Source: Monoplex corrugatus (lineage: Eukaryota; Mollusca; Gastropoda; Littorinimorpha; Ranellidae). From it: a stretch of DNA of 64,000 nucleotides. Below the pieces are notes generated by a model. The model did no database searches, had not been told where the DNA came from, and saw only the letters and a program-made list of their open reading frames with translations. Position numbers and translations under genes: made by a program. Each line of letters begins with the position of its first letter. Positions within the stretch are counted from its first letter, which is position 1. Shown piece after piece: positions 33,470-44,585 of the stretch. The stretch is from contig JAPXFY010000022.1 of assembly GCA_030674185.1 (NCBI GenBank), forward strand, positions 46,228,898-46,292,897, in the 5' to 3' direction.

Positions 33470-34455
33470 GGGTGTGCTGGTTGTCAGATCAAAATGATGG
33501 ATTTCAAAAAGGCGAGCTCTAATCTGGTTGTCAGATCACTGAATGGTGGATTTCAGAAAGGCGAGCTCTAATCTGGTCGTCAGATTACTGAATGGTGGAT
33601 TTCAGAAAGGCGAGCTCTAATCTGGTGGTCAGATCACTGAATGATGGATTTCAGAAAGGCGAGCTCTAATCTGGTGGTCAGATCACTGAATGGTGGATTT
33701 CAGAAAGGCGAGCTCTAATCTGGTGGTCAGATCACTGAATGGTGGATTTCAGAAAGGCGAGCTCTAATCTGGTGGTCAGATCACTGAATGATGGATTTCA
33801 GAAAGGCGAGCACTAATCTGGTTGTCAGATCACTGAATGGTGGATTTCAGAAAGGCGAGCTCTAATCTGGTGGTCAGATCACTGAATGATGGATTTCAGA
33901 AAGGCGAGCACTAATCTGGTTGTCAGATCACTGAATGGTGGATTTCAGAAAGGCGAGCACTAATCTGGTGGTCAGATCACTGAATGGTGGATTTCAGAAA
34001 GGCGAGCTCTAATCTGGTGGTCAGATCACTGAATGGTGGATTTCAGAAAGGCGAGCTCTAATCTGGTGGTCAGATCACTGAATGATGGATTTCAGAAAGG
34101 CGAGCTCTATCTGGTGGTCAGATCACTGAATGGTGGATTTCAGAAAGGCGAGCTCTAATCTGGTGGTCAGATCACTGAATGGTGGATTTCAGAAAGGCGA
34201 GCTCTAATCTGGTGGTCAGATCACTGAATGGTGGATTTCAGAAAGGCGAGCACTAATCTGGTGGTCAGATCACTGAATGATGGATTTCAGAAAGGCGAGC
34301 ACTAATCTGGTGGTCAGATCACTGAATGATGGATTTCAGAAAGGCGAGCACTAATCTGGTGGTCAGATCACTGAATGATGGATTTCAGAAAGGCGAGCAC
34401 TAATCTGGTTGTCAGATCACTGAATGATGGATTTCAGAAAGGCGAGCTCTAATCA
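33470..34455. repeat. 49-bp minisatellite, about 20 copies, grown inside a LINE ORF
   Basis: Units with gatcactgaatggtggattt and cagaaaggcgagctctaatc. Its first unit follows directly on the LINE frame ...FWSQLG and the last unit leads straight on to the next RT block, so the array expanded from LINE coding sequence. Variation between agctct and agcact marks unit subtypes. Confidence 0.95.
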
Positions 34456-34844
34456 ACACAAACAAAAGATATGATAGTGTGCATACCAAAAGATAACAGA
34501 CACAGCTGATAAAAACTGGAAACCAATAACACTTTCAAATGTTGTGTGCAAAGTAAGATCAGCCTTTATAGATAATCAATTAAAAACTGTTCTTCATGCA
34601 TTGACAGATGAGGATCAAACTGGCAGAAGTATTAGTGATACTATTATCTTATATGTGATTTGATCAACTATTTCAACAGCAAAAACTTGCCTGGATTACT
34701 CTTAATGTTTAGACTTTGAGAAAGCATTTGATCCAGTAGACTGGAAGTTCATGCTTAAGTGTTGAATGCTTTCGGTTTTGGACCAGATTTTGCAGAGTTT
34801 TCTATATTTTAAAAAAAGTATAAAATTAATCATAGCAAATCCAA

Positions 34845-35062
34845 AATAAGTGTGACTGCCTGGCCCATGTTCAAGCAAACAGGAACCAGAAGAAAAAAAA
34901 CACGAAAAAAGAATCAAAACGCGCACTTAATACAACCAGACAAGACAGGTGCAAATTTTTGGCCAACTGGCCTTTGTCAAGCGAGAGATCACAAACAAAC
35001 ACCAGATACAAAAATTAGGAGAAAAAGACTGAAACTTCCCTGCTGCTCCGTCCACTGATTCA
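34845..35062. mobile_element. Penelope-derived single arm with long flanking duplication
   Basis: Contains gtgactgcctgg, caggtgcaaatttttggcca, ctggcctttgtcaagcgaga and aaactgaaacttccctg-like spacer sequence, as in the 16762 copy. The LINE segment agactggaagttcatgc ... ggaccagattttg occurs on both sides (34733-34795 and 35063-35121), a flank duplication of about 60 bases. Confidence 0.75.
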
Positions 35063-35336
35063 ATAGACTGGAAGTTCATGCCTTAGTGTTGAATGTTTTT
35101 GGTTTTGGACCAGATTTTGGACGAATAACCAAAAATGTCTACCGTTTATATGTGCTGCAGATCCAGTGTAAACATTTTTCCTGAAAAACCACAGCAAGCT
35201 AAATGTCCATGCTGTACCACCAACGGAGTTGCATATATGGCCCGCTTGTGTCTGTGCCACACTGTTAATTTCTGTTAGAAGTATTAGCGTTGATGAAAAG
35301 ACAAAGCAACAATTGAACTGAATTTGGAATAGTCAC

Positions 35337-35471
35337 CTCTGAAGCTCCTGCATCATCAGCATTTTGAATCAGTTCTAATAATATGAAGACATCCCTCTTG
35401 TAGCCGCCCAGAATACCATTAATGCGTGTTATCATACGTTGCTCTGGTCCAAAGTACTCCGAGAAGTCATC
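35337..35471 (-). CDS. SACS: Sacsin exon E: N box of the last HSP90-like ATPase domain
   Basis: Exactly 45 codons, phase 0 at both ends. It reads DDFSEYFGPEQRMITRINGI, then FILLELIQNADDAGASE. The ELxQNADDA motif is the Bergerat-fold N box that binds Mg-ATP; the glutamate, asparagine and aspartate expected for it are all present. The donor is GAG|gtgact. The acceptor tttacacag|GATGACTT at 35472 is itself the last unit of the 30-bp minisatellite at 35472-37490, so this exon's 5' edge lies within a repeat. Not visible as a long open frame because it is short. Confidence 0.93.
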
Positions 35472-37490
35472 CTGTGTAAACCATAATCATAATTCATCAT
35501 CCTGTGTAAACCATAATCATAAGTCATCATCCTGCGTATACAATAATCATAAGTCATCATCCTGTGTAAACCATAATCATAAGTCATCATCCTGTGTATA
35601 CAATAATCATAAGTCATCATCCTGTGTAAACCATAATCATAAGTCATCATCCTGTGTAAACCATAATCATAAGTCACCATCCTGTGTAAACCATAATCAT
35701 AAGTCATCATCCTGCGTATACAATAATCATAAGTCATCATCCTGTGTAAACCATAATCATAAGTCATCATCCTGTGTAAACCATAATCATAAGTCACATC
35801 CTGTGTAAACCATAACCATAAGTCACATCCTGTGTAAACCATAATCATAAGTCATCATCCTGTGTAAACCATAAGTCATCATCCTGCGTATACAATAATC
35901 ATAAGTCATCATCCTGTGTAAACCATAATCATAAGTCATCATCCTGTGTAAACCATAATCATAAGTCACCATCCTGTGTAAATGATAATCATGTCATCAT
36001 CCTGTGTAAACCATAATCATAAGTCATCATCCTGTGTAAACCATAATCATAAGTCATCATCCTGTGTAAACCATAATCATAAGTCACATCCTGTGTAAAC
36101 CATAACCATAAGTCATCATCCTGTGTAAACCATAATCATAAGTCACATCCTGTGTAAACCATAATCATAAGTCATCATCCTGTGTAAACCATAATCATAA
36201 GTCATCATCCTGCCTAAACCATAATCATAAGTCATCATCCTGTGTATACAATAATCATAAGTCATCATCCTGTGTAAACCTTAATCATAAGTCATCATCC
36301 TGTGTAAACCATAATCATAAGTCATCATCCTGTGTATACAATAATCATAAGTCATCATCCTGTGTAAACCATAATCATAAGTCACATCCTGTGCAAACCA
36401 TAATCATAAGTCATCATCCTGTGTAAACCTTAATCATAAGTCATCATCCTGTGCAAACCATAATCATAAGTCATCATCCTGTGTAAACCATAATCATAAG
36501 TCATCATCCTGTGTATACAATAATCATAAGTCATCATCCTGTGTAAACCATATCATGTCACATCCTGTGTAAACCATACCATAAGTCATCATCCTGTGTA
36601 TACAATAATCATAGTCATCATCCTGTGTAAACCTTAATCATAAGTCATCATCCTGTGCAAACCATAATCATAAGTCATCATCCTGTGTAAACCATAATCA
36701 TGTCACATCCTGTGTAAACCATACCATAAGTCATCATCCTGTGTATACAATAATCATAAGCCATCATCCTGTGTAAACCTTAATCATAAGTCATCATCCT
36801 GTGCAAACCATAATCATAAGTCATCATCCTGTGTAAACCATAATCATAAGTCATCATCCTGTGTATACAATAATCATAAGTCATCATCCTGTGTAAACCT
36901 TATCATAAGTCATCATCCTGTGCAAACCTTAATCATAAGTCATCATCCTGTGAATACAATAATCATAAGTCATCATCCTGTGTAAACCTTAATCATAAGT
37001 CATCATCCTGCGTATACAATAATCATACGCCACATCCTGTGTAAACCATAATCATAATTCATCATCCTGTGTAAACCTTATATAATCATAAGCCATCATC
37101 CTGTGTAAACCATAATCATAAGTCATCATCCTGTGTAAACCATAATCATAAGTCATCATCCTGTGTAAACCTTAATCATAAGTCATCATCCTGTGTAAAC
37201 CTTAATCATAAGTCATCATCCTGTGTAAACCTTAATCATAAGTCATCATCCTGTGTAAACCTTAATCATAAGTCATCATCCTGTGTAAACCATAATCATA
37301 AGTCATCATCCTGTGTAAACCTTAATCATAAGTCATCATCCTGTGTAAACCATAATCATAAGTCATCATCCTGTATAAACCATAATCATAAGTCATCATC
37401 CTGTGCAAACCTTAATCATAAGTCACATCCTGTGCAAACCTTAATCATAAGTCACATCCTGTGTAAACCATAATCATAAGTCATCATGTT
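35472..37490. repeat. 30-bp minisatellite, about 67 copies, carrying the exon E splice acceptor
   Basis: On the gene strand the unit contains ttatgattatggtttacacag followed by gatgatga; the exon E acceptor is tttacacag|GATGACTT. The array therefore ends inside exon E. Variants include ttaaggttt, attgtatacgcag and units shortened by 3 (gatgtgac). Period is strictly 30 over most of its length. Confidence 0.96.
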
Positions 37491-37574
37491 TCATTGTGCC
37501 ACCAACTAAATCGGTAAATACTGCTCAGGAGTAAGGAAATATAACAGACAAACTAATGACTGAAGTATCATGTC

Positions 37575-37608
37575 TCACACACACACACACAACACATACA
37601 ACACACAA

Positions 37609-37639
<31 letters not shown>

Positions 37640-37787
37640 CACAATGCACACAACGCATGCAACACACAAACACACACACACACACACACACACACAGAGC
37701 TATGCTACATAAATCCAATAGTCTAAAATCACTTTAGTGAATAGACATTAAATCGAAGACCACACGCACGCACACACACACACACAC

Positions 37788-37832
<45 letters not shown>

Positions 37833-37890
37833 CACACACAACACACACACACACACACAACACACACAACGCATGCAACACACACACACA
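37575..37890. repeat. (CA)n microsatellite clusters
   Basis: Two CA-rich blocks split by non-repeat DNA (37697-37760), with recurring caacgcatgcaacacac. Confidence 0.93.
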
Positions 37891-37918
37891 CATTGTGCCA
37901 CCAACTAAATCGGTAAAT

Positions 37919-38062
37919 ACTGCATCTTGGCAGCAGATTGTCTTGGAAACAGAGTTCCAAATAACTGCATCTTGGCAGCATGCAGATTATCTTGGAAACA
38001 GAGTTCCAAATAACTGCATCTCGGCAAGCAGATTGTCTTGGAAACAGAGTTCCAAATAACTG
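37919..38062. repeat. 45-bp tandem repeat, three copies
   Basis: Unit contains tgcatcttggcagcagattg and tcttggaaacagagttccaa. Slight length changes between units. Confidence 0.9.
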
Positions 38063-38638
38063 CATCTTGGCAGTTCCATGATCTCTGGCCATTAGCCATC
38101 ACCAACAGTACAATTCAGTGAGCTACTTATCAAGGCCATGCAATTACACCTGTCGCTACAGAGACATGAACAGAGAGACTGGCAAGTGAATCATTCCTCT
38201 GGTGACCACACTCTTGATTGATCAACAGTAAGAAGTCTGAGCATGTGAAATCAGAGCTACAAAACTCTGCAGTCTGTGCTGTCAAGCGCCAAAGATCCAG
38301 ACTTCCTTGTCTGTGGTCCCAAGCACTCTGCAACACTGCATGTCATGCCATAGAGTCAGGAACCTATCGATTTGTCTCTGGATACGTTTACGTAACAGCT
38401 GATTTATCTAATCATTTACAGGAAAGATATGAGGTGTAGATAATACACGCACACAAAAAATGTTGATTGTGTTTGAATGCAAAAAAAAAAAAACAGTGGC
38501 ATTTTTCATATTTTTTTCTTCAAACCAAGAACTAGTTTTACCATACATTTTATACAGTACACAGACAGACAGACAGACATATTCCTGTTCATGTTCAAAG
38601 GCATTTTGAGAAGATTTCACATAACATGAAAATCAACT

Positions 38639-39191
38639 TTACTTTACTTTACTTTTATTGTTGTTTAAAGCCCAGCCAAATGCGCAGAGCCATATCAGGG
38701 CTATAACCGCTTCAAAACAAAACTTCAACAGGAAAAAAAAGAAAAGAAAATTAAGTACACATATCAATGCATTCGCGCACATAATCTAAGGACATGTCCC
38801 CGACATAGGACCATTCCGTCCGATTTATTGCACAGGGGAGATTTAAAAAACACACCTGAATACAAATATAAGCATACATAAGGACACCAAAACATATAAA
38901 AACAGGCATAAATTACCTAAAATTGCTTCAAAATATCTCACTTCCTTCGAGCCAAAAATGCACTTAATACATGTACCCAATTATCAATCCGAAGAAAAAG
39001 TACATAAGATTTTATCGAAAAAATACAGGTGAATGTACCATTAAGGCAGAAAATAAGTAGAAATGACAGAAAGCAAGGCAACAAGGCAGAAACAAAGAGA
39101 GTGACAGAAAAGAGGAAATTTCTAGCACAGAATTTCCAGAAGGTGAGGATACTATTTATACTGAAAGAGGCCCCGGCAACCCAACTGGGGG
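38639..39191 (-). mobile_element. SINE-like retroposon, copy 2 (553 bp)
   Basis: Flanked by a perfect 11-base duplication gaaaatcaact (38628-38638 and 39192-39202). Almost identical to copy 1, so recently inserted. Same TATA near the 5' end on the minus strand and same 3' tail. Confidence 0.9.
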
Positions 39192-39823
39192 GAAAATCAA
39201 CTAAATTACAGGAATGAAACATGGATAACAGGACTGACCGTACTTTTTTTTTTTAACCGTAAAACAACAACAGAGAAAAAGATACTAACCGTCAATGTAC
39301 TTCTGTCATAAAGATGACAAATATCTTGGATTACTGACAATATTTACTAATATCAACATGCATTAATCAATGAAGTGATGCAGTTGTCATGAATCCATAC
39401 AATGTGTTGTGCCCAACGAAACTGGCATTTGACAAGTGGACGCTTTATACTTGGCAAACCACACTTCTTGAAGACTGGTCACTTGATCTTGCCATGTGAT
39501 GCTGCAGATCTTGAGCAGACATCATTACAACAGATATGAATCAGCTAAAAATAGCAATTAACTTTTTTCCTGAGCAAAACAGGGAAAGACTGTCTCATAA
39601 ACTAGACACAGTAATGGAGTGAGGCTGTGCAGATCTCTTTTCAGAGCCATCATTACAACAGCAACGCAATCTCCTCTCTCTCAATGCTTTACCTTTCCCA
39701 ATCCTGGACAAGGGGCTGGGAGGATTGAAAACCGCAAACTTTTCCCTGTGACATATCTGAACTTTTTCTGAGCGAACTACTGAAAGCAGCAGAATGTGAA
39801 TAATCAAAGCATACTCAATTTAC

Positions 39824-40154
39824 CTCGTCTTTTTCACGCTTTGTTCTGACATGGAAAACATGGGCCAGATGCTCGGAGAATTTTGGGTGCAGGAAATGCA
39901 TGGTGTCAGATTCTTCCAGCCAGTCACAATCGTTAAGACAAAGTTCTCTGACTGGGTACATTCGCCCATGTCTGTCTGGCAAGTAGACATGGTCAATTTC
40001 ATCCTCCTGAAGCTCTTTTTTTTCTGTTTTCAGAGAAGTTGCCAGGAGATCTGCCATCTTGAGAAAGATGCCAACATCAGAGTCAGACAGCTGACAGTGC
40101 CTTTTGTCATCCGTGAATTTCTGCATTGCCCGAAGCACGTCCGCAGCGGAAAAG
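39824..40154 (-). CDS. SACS: Sacsin exon D: end of upstream repeat and linker to next repeat
   Basis: A 331-base exon, phase 2 in and phase 0 out, with acceptor ttcag at 40155-40156 and donor GAG|gtaaat. It encodes AADVLRAMQKFTDDKRHCQL, then YLPDRHGRMYPVRELCLNDC and WLEESDTMHFLHPKFSEHLA. The block V-LPD-G---V-ELC-ND--W is the standard end of a sacsin repeat, followed by the short linker that introduces the next ATPase domain. A longer open frame runs upstream into a hydrophobic stretch that resembles a signal peptide, but this is the intron's pyrimidine-rich 3' end. Confidence 0.92.
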
Positions 40155-40287
40155 CTGAAGCCATGCAGAAACAAAATAATCAAAAACATTTGAATTAAAT
40201 GTGCACTCTTTGACAAAGACAGACAGAGATAGCAAAAGTCAAACTACAGAAGAGAATAAAACAAAATATGACCACTGGATCTTTAGG

Positions 40288-40458
40288 GTAAAACATAAAA
40301 CATTGAAAAGTAGCTTGTTTGTGAAAGATTCTTTGGAGTAATATAAGCACGACGTTTCAAGCCCAGGCCCTTTGTCAAGTGAAAGAAAAGTGGAAAATAA
40401 AGTGACGTGGAAAATAAAAATGACAGTACAAGCTACTTTTCAATGATTTGTGTTTTAC
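40288..40458. mobile_element. Small fold-back element with Penelope-like core
   Basis: Inverted arms cattgaaaagtagcttgt (40301-40318) and acaagctacttttcaatg (40428-40445), extended imperfectly to 40288 and 40458. Between them, on the minus strand, cacttgacaaagggcctggg then cttgaaacgtcgtgctt, a phrase common at the ends of Penelope-like elements. Confidence 0.75.
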
Positions 40459-40639
40459 AGGAGAGAATATAAATAGATCTGAACCCATCTGTAGACAGCT
40501 TACAGGGAATATTCCATTTTCCTTGGGTCTACATGTAACTTTCTGATCTCAGGGCAGACCCCAAAATGAGATATATCCTTGAGACCGTCATGTTCTGAAG
40601 ACAAGAATTTGTTTTTGGTTTCTGTTCTGTTTTATATTG

Positions 40640-41240
40640 TTGGTTTGGTTTGGTTTGGTTTGGTTTGGTTTGGTTTGGTTGGTGTGGTGTGGTGTGGTGT
40701 GGTGTGGTGTGGTGTGGTGTGGTGTGGTGTGGTGTGTGGTCTGATTTGGTCTGGTCTGGTGTGGTCTGGTCTGATGTGGTCTGGTGTGGTCTGATCTGAT
40801 CTGGTCTGGTTTGATCTGGTTTGATTTGGTCTGGTCTGGTCTGATTTGGTCTGGTTTGATTTGTTCTGGTCTGGTTTGGTCTGATTTGATTTGGTCTGGT
40901 CTCATCGGGTCTGGTTTGGTCTGGTCTGGTTTGATTTGGTCTGGTCTGGTCTGGTTTGGACTGGTGTGGTCTGGTCTGATTTGGTCTGGTCTGATCTGGT
41001 CTGGTCTGATCTGGTTTGATTTGGTCTGGTCTAGTTTAGTCTGGTTTGATTTGGTCTGATCTGATCTGGTCTGGTCTGGTATGGTCTGGTTTGGTCTGGT
41101 GTGGTCTGGCCTGGCCTGGTTGGTCTGGTTTGATTTGGTCTGGTCTGGTCTGGTCTGATCTGATCTGGTCTGGTCTGGTCTGGTCTGGTCTGGTGTGGTC
41201 TGGCCTGGCCTGGTTTAATTTGGTCTGGTCTGGTCTGGTC
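40640..41240. repeat. Pentanucleotide satellite (TGGTT, TGGTG, TGGTC) with zones
   Basis: Starts with pure TGGTT, changes to TGGTG, then a long mixed zone of TGGTC/TGATT/TGATC, and ends at a G-run (41243-41252). The zones look like successive expansions of mutated units. Confidence 0.96.
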
Positions 41241-41714
41241 TTGGGGGGGGGGGTGAGAGTTGTGTGCCTGGCCAAGACCTTTCTGCTTTGGCATCTCATC
41301 AATAGAAACAACAATGGCAAAGATCCTCTGATAAAAAAAAAGTTGGGAAAAAACCCAAATGGTTTGTACTGTGAAAATTTGACAGGTCTCTGCCTAATGT
41401 TTCCTAGGAGCAGTCTACAATGGCTAGAAAAAAACCACACACACACACACAAAGTCAGATAAAGTCATATTTATCTTCTAAACAAATAATAAAGGAGCTT
41501 GTGCCCTACTTACAAATCTGAAGTGGATCTACCATACGGAGATCAAAATTACGTACAAGCTAATATATATCTATCTATCTGTATATATTATATATATATA
41601 TGTGTATATATATATATATATACACATGTTCTCAAAGGCTGGGATTGTGCACAATCAAAAGTACTGGAGTGAATGAATGATCTGATTTATGAACCAGCCT
41701 TCACACATTACCCC

Positions 41715-41780
41715 AACCCCCCGGCTGTGGATGGGTACCTGACTTCTTAAAGTACAGGTAAACTGAAGCAGCCAAAAGAA
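41715..41780. repeat. Short interspersed repeat (gtgaatgggtacctg family), copy
   Basis: Contains ggctgtggatgggtacctga. Only the first part of the family is present. Confidence 0.5.
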
Positions 41781-41872
41781 ATCAAGGTTTCTAAACACCT
41801 CAGTCAACAATAACCGCACGGGTTACAGACAAACTTTTGCCTATTACAAATACCTAGTATAAAACAGCTTAC

Positions 41873-43357
41873 CTTGACTGTACCCCAAGAAAGCGGAGAA
41901 GCTTTTCTGATGATAGCTCAAAGGGTACAAATGTGAGATACGGAGCAAATTCATCGCGCCATCCAAAAGCCAAGTGTTCTGCTTTTTCAAAACCTTGTTT
42001 GGTCCACACCACACGCTGTCCTTTCATCTTTTCTATAACCTGTCTGTGAACAATGTATTGATCATTCAGATCCAAGCCACAGAAATCGTTTAGATACTCA
42101 TATATCTCTTTGCATATTTTTCGTATGGTCTCCACGTCTTTCACTCTGTTCTCGGTCAAATTAAGGCAGCTCTCTGATATGAGAAGTAACTGATCTACTG
42201 TAAGTTCTGTCAACAATGTGTTCTCGACCAGCGACTTGTAACGATGGACTCCGAGTCTCTGAAGAATTTTCCAGGTTCCTGGGTTCAAGTCTAATTTTTG
42301 TTCATCTAACACCGCTGCTTTGCTGCCGACAAATGTTTTAAACTTTTGAGAAAAGGCACTACATGGAGCAGCAAACATCTTCCCTTCACCAAACCAAGGC
42401 AATGGCCAATCATCTGGTTTCTGCAGTACAGGCAGAAATGTGACAGAAGAAACTGAAGAGATAATGTCTGATGAAAGATCATTCTTTTCAGAAAATATCA
42501 CAGTCAGGTACTCCAAAAACTTCTTCGAACGATTAAATGACTTCTCTTTGGATGTGCGAGCAAGTACTTCCACCGATTTCGCCCGGTTCAGTATCTCCTG
42601 TGAGTTTAGAATGTCTTCCATCATTCCTAACTTCACTAGACGACTCAGTGTATCGGAGCTGCAGAAATCTATTTCTGCATCATGTTGAGGAAACCTTCCT
42701 TCTTGTTCATCAAAGAGGGATGCTGCAGAACTGCTTGGATTTATGAGCTGTGCTGGAGTGCTGAGACGCCCATCAGGACGGCATGGAATACACTTGTGGG
42801 ATCTGACCAGGTCCTGCAGCACCATGTTGTCAGACAATACAGCATATAGCACCAGCTGGTTTCTATCACCAGCATCCACAGCAGGATCTTCATGAGCAAT
42901 TTTGGGAAACAGAACTTCTTCAAAGAACTGTTCTTCCGTAATGACTTTGTCCTCAAAGGCTTCTGCTTGCCAAGCCTCTATGTTCTGTGTCACACACAAA
43001 GGTATATCAATCAAAGTAAAAGACTGCCACCGAGTTGTTCCCCAAAACTTCCTGAGTATCTTAAAAGCCACTGTACCGACCTGCGTATCCTTAAACTTGG
43101 GGTCAAGAAAGAATGAGTCAGCGAATGTCACACCCCCTTCCGCATGATGGAAGACTCTAAAGTGATCTTGAATCATGAGCTGGTAGAAGCAGCGGATGAG
43201 CGCACCCTGTGGACTGTTGGTATCATCAGTTGTCTGTGCTGAAGACTGAGGCCACATCTTGTAGTACTGTTCATCCGTTGTCTGGGTGTCAACAACACTC
43301 TCTAGGGCAACCAGGTAAGCTCTAGGTATGGGGTCAGTGAACAATGCCATGTTCCAT
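41873..43357 (-). CDS. SACS: Sacsin exon C: long C-terminal region of the upstream sacsin repeat
   Basis: A clean 1,485-base exon (about 495 codons, no stop) between the acceptor tgtccag at 43358 and the donor AAG|gtaagc at 41872. The first residues WNMALFTDPIPRAYL match the conserved WNxxLxxxxxxPAY that follows the ATPase domain in each sacsin repeat. Later blocks such as AFKILRKFWG, LVLYAVLSDNMVLQDLV, CIPCRPDGRLSTPAQLI, LFDEQEGRFP and LVKLGMMEDIL are helix-rich family landmarks; CIPC...G.L..P..LI is highly typical. The role is structural: it is the long arm after each ATPase unit. No catalytic residues are expected. The reading frame from an ATG at 43350 is only a sub-frame of the exon. Confidence 0.95.
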
Positions 43358-43510
43358 CTGGACAGACAAAAATAATGACAATGTAGTAAATGGTTTGTGT
43401 TTACTATGAAGCAACATCAAACTAGCAATAATGTCAATATCTGTGACTTCACAATAACTATTGTACACCAATCAACCAAATGATCTATAAACTCATAAAT
43501 AGATAAGAGT

Positions 43511-44055
43511 TATTGTTACTGTTAATTTTGTTTAGAGCCCAGCCGAATGCATAAAGCCATATCAGAGTTATAACTATTTCAAAACATACACAATACTTCA
43601 ACATGAAAAAAAAGACGAAGAAAATTCAGTACACATATCAATGCATTTGTGCACATAATCTAAGGACATGCCCCTGACCACTCTGTCAAATTTATCACAC
43701 ACAGGGGAGTTAGAAAACATACCTGAATACACATTCAAACATAATTAAGGACACTAAACATATATAAGAATGGGCCTATACTACCTAAAACTGCTTCTGC
43801 ATATCTCATTTCCCTAGAGCCAAAAATGCATTTAATGTACATGTACCCAATTATCAATCCTGAGTATGTAAGACTTTATTAAACAATATTGTGAATGGAC
43901 CAGCAAGGCAAAAAACGACAGGAAGAAATGACAGAAAGCAAAGGAGGAAGGAAGAAACAAGGAGAGTGACAGAAAAGAGGAAATTTCTAGCACAGAATGT
44001 CCAGAAGGTGGGGATATTATTTATACTGAAAGAGTCCCTAGCATCCCCACAGGGG
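43511..44055 (-). mobile_element. SINE-like retroposon, copy 3 (545 bp)
   Basis: Flanked by aaatagataagagt (43497-43510) and aaataaataagagt (44056-44069), 14 bases with one change. More diverged from copies 1 and 2 than they are from each other, so it is older. Confidence 0.87.
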
Positions 44056-44389
44056 AAATAAATAAGAGTAAATACTGACCAAACACCATCAAATCAGGTA
44101 GATGACCTAAATACCTGGTGCATTATTCACACAAAATGGCAGTTCAGAGAAATAGGGAGAGGGATTCAGAAGGCGAATGCTGTTAAATGCCAACTGGTGC
44201 CACTTCCCTCCCACAAAAACACCCCAATGGAGGTGTAAAGGCAATCGATAAACAGCACAGTTGTTCCAACCCACTCTTTACTGGTCAATGCAAAATAAAA
44301 TCTGCATGCAAACTGAGATGCTTTAAGACAGACCATAAGTGTCACAAGAAGAGATAAAATCAAAAATGAAACAGTTAGGGAGATGCTGA

Positions 44390-44585
44390 AACTGTGCTAG
44401 TCATGAAGTTAGTTGACAAAAAGAAATTTGAAATGGTTTGGACATGTGATCAAAACGCCAACCAATCAACTGCTGTAAGAGCAGTCTATGCAAGAGACTC
44501 AGGTTTCAAGAGCAGAGGAAGACCAAGGAAGAGATGGCTGGATGGTGTGAATGAGGCGTTACAACAACACAATCTCTTAACATGG
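44390..44585 (+). mobile_element. Short RTE-like C-terminal fragment
   Basis: Reads FKSRGRPRKRWLDGVNEAL near the end, the GRPRKRWLDGV signature of RTE-type C-termini. A different subfamily from the 29240 element. Decayed upstream. Confidence 0.6.

Larger units (their letters stand above)
32600..35290 (+). mobile_element. L1/Tx1-like LINE, RT part, with three later events inside
   Basis: Pre-RT and RT blocks in order: LLADVPTLTDQE, GKITLDEATYAL [RTE fragment], LRNMKNNRSPVTDGF, FFTLFWSQLG [49-bp minisatellite], CIPKDNRHQLIKNWKPITL, DEDQTGRSISDT, DFEKAFDPVDWKF [fold-back arm], and then a second, duplicated DWKF block. Plus strand; stops and frameshifts throughout. Confidence 0.8.
24314..35336 (-). 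other. Intron E-F
   Basis: About 11 kb, the largest intron. Carries a CA tract, a 60-bp minisatellite, decayed L1/Tx1-like and CR1-like LINEs, a minus-strand LINE C-terminus, an RTE-like element with a fold-back inside, a GT/TA region, a MITE and a second L1/Tx1-like element with three later insertions or expansions. Nothing recognised in 25300-26455, 27650-28190, 31870-32120 and 32290-32600. Confidence 0.85.
35472..39823 (-). other. Intron D-E
   Basis: About 4.35 kb: the splice-site minisatellite, CA tracts (37575-37890), a short 45-bp triplet array (37919-38062) and a SINE-like insertion (38639-39191). Nothing recognised in 38065-38625 or 39205-39820. The phrase ccaccaactaaatcggtaaa occurs twice (37500 and 37898), so the CA tract lies between direct repeats. 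Confidence 0.88.
40155..41872 (-). other. Intron C-D
   Basis: About 1.7 kb: a small fold-back (40288-40458), TGGT-type pentamer repeats (40640-41240), a TA run (41580-41620) and part of a short interspersed repeat (41715-41780). The stretch 41250-41570 has no recognised feature. Confidence 0.88.

Noticed and set aside
35422..37490. CRISPR-like array
   Set aside because: The units are contiguous with no unique spacers, and the surrounding gene is eukaryotic. It is a minisatellite.
40155..40216. Signal peptide-like start (hydrophobic run before SFSAAD)
   Set aside because: This is the pyrimidine-rich end of the intron; the exon starts at 40154 and phase matches exon C.
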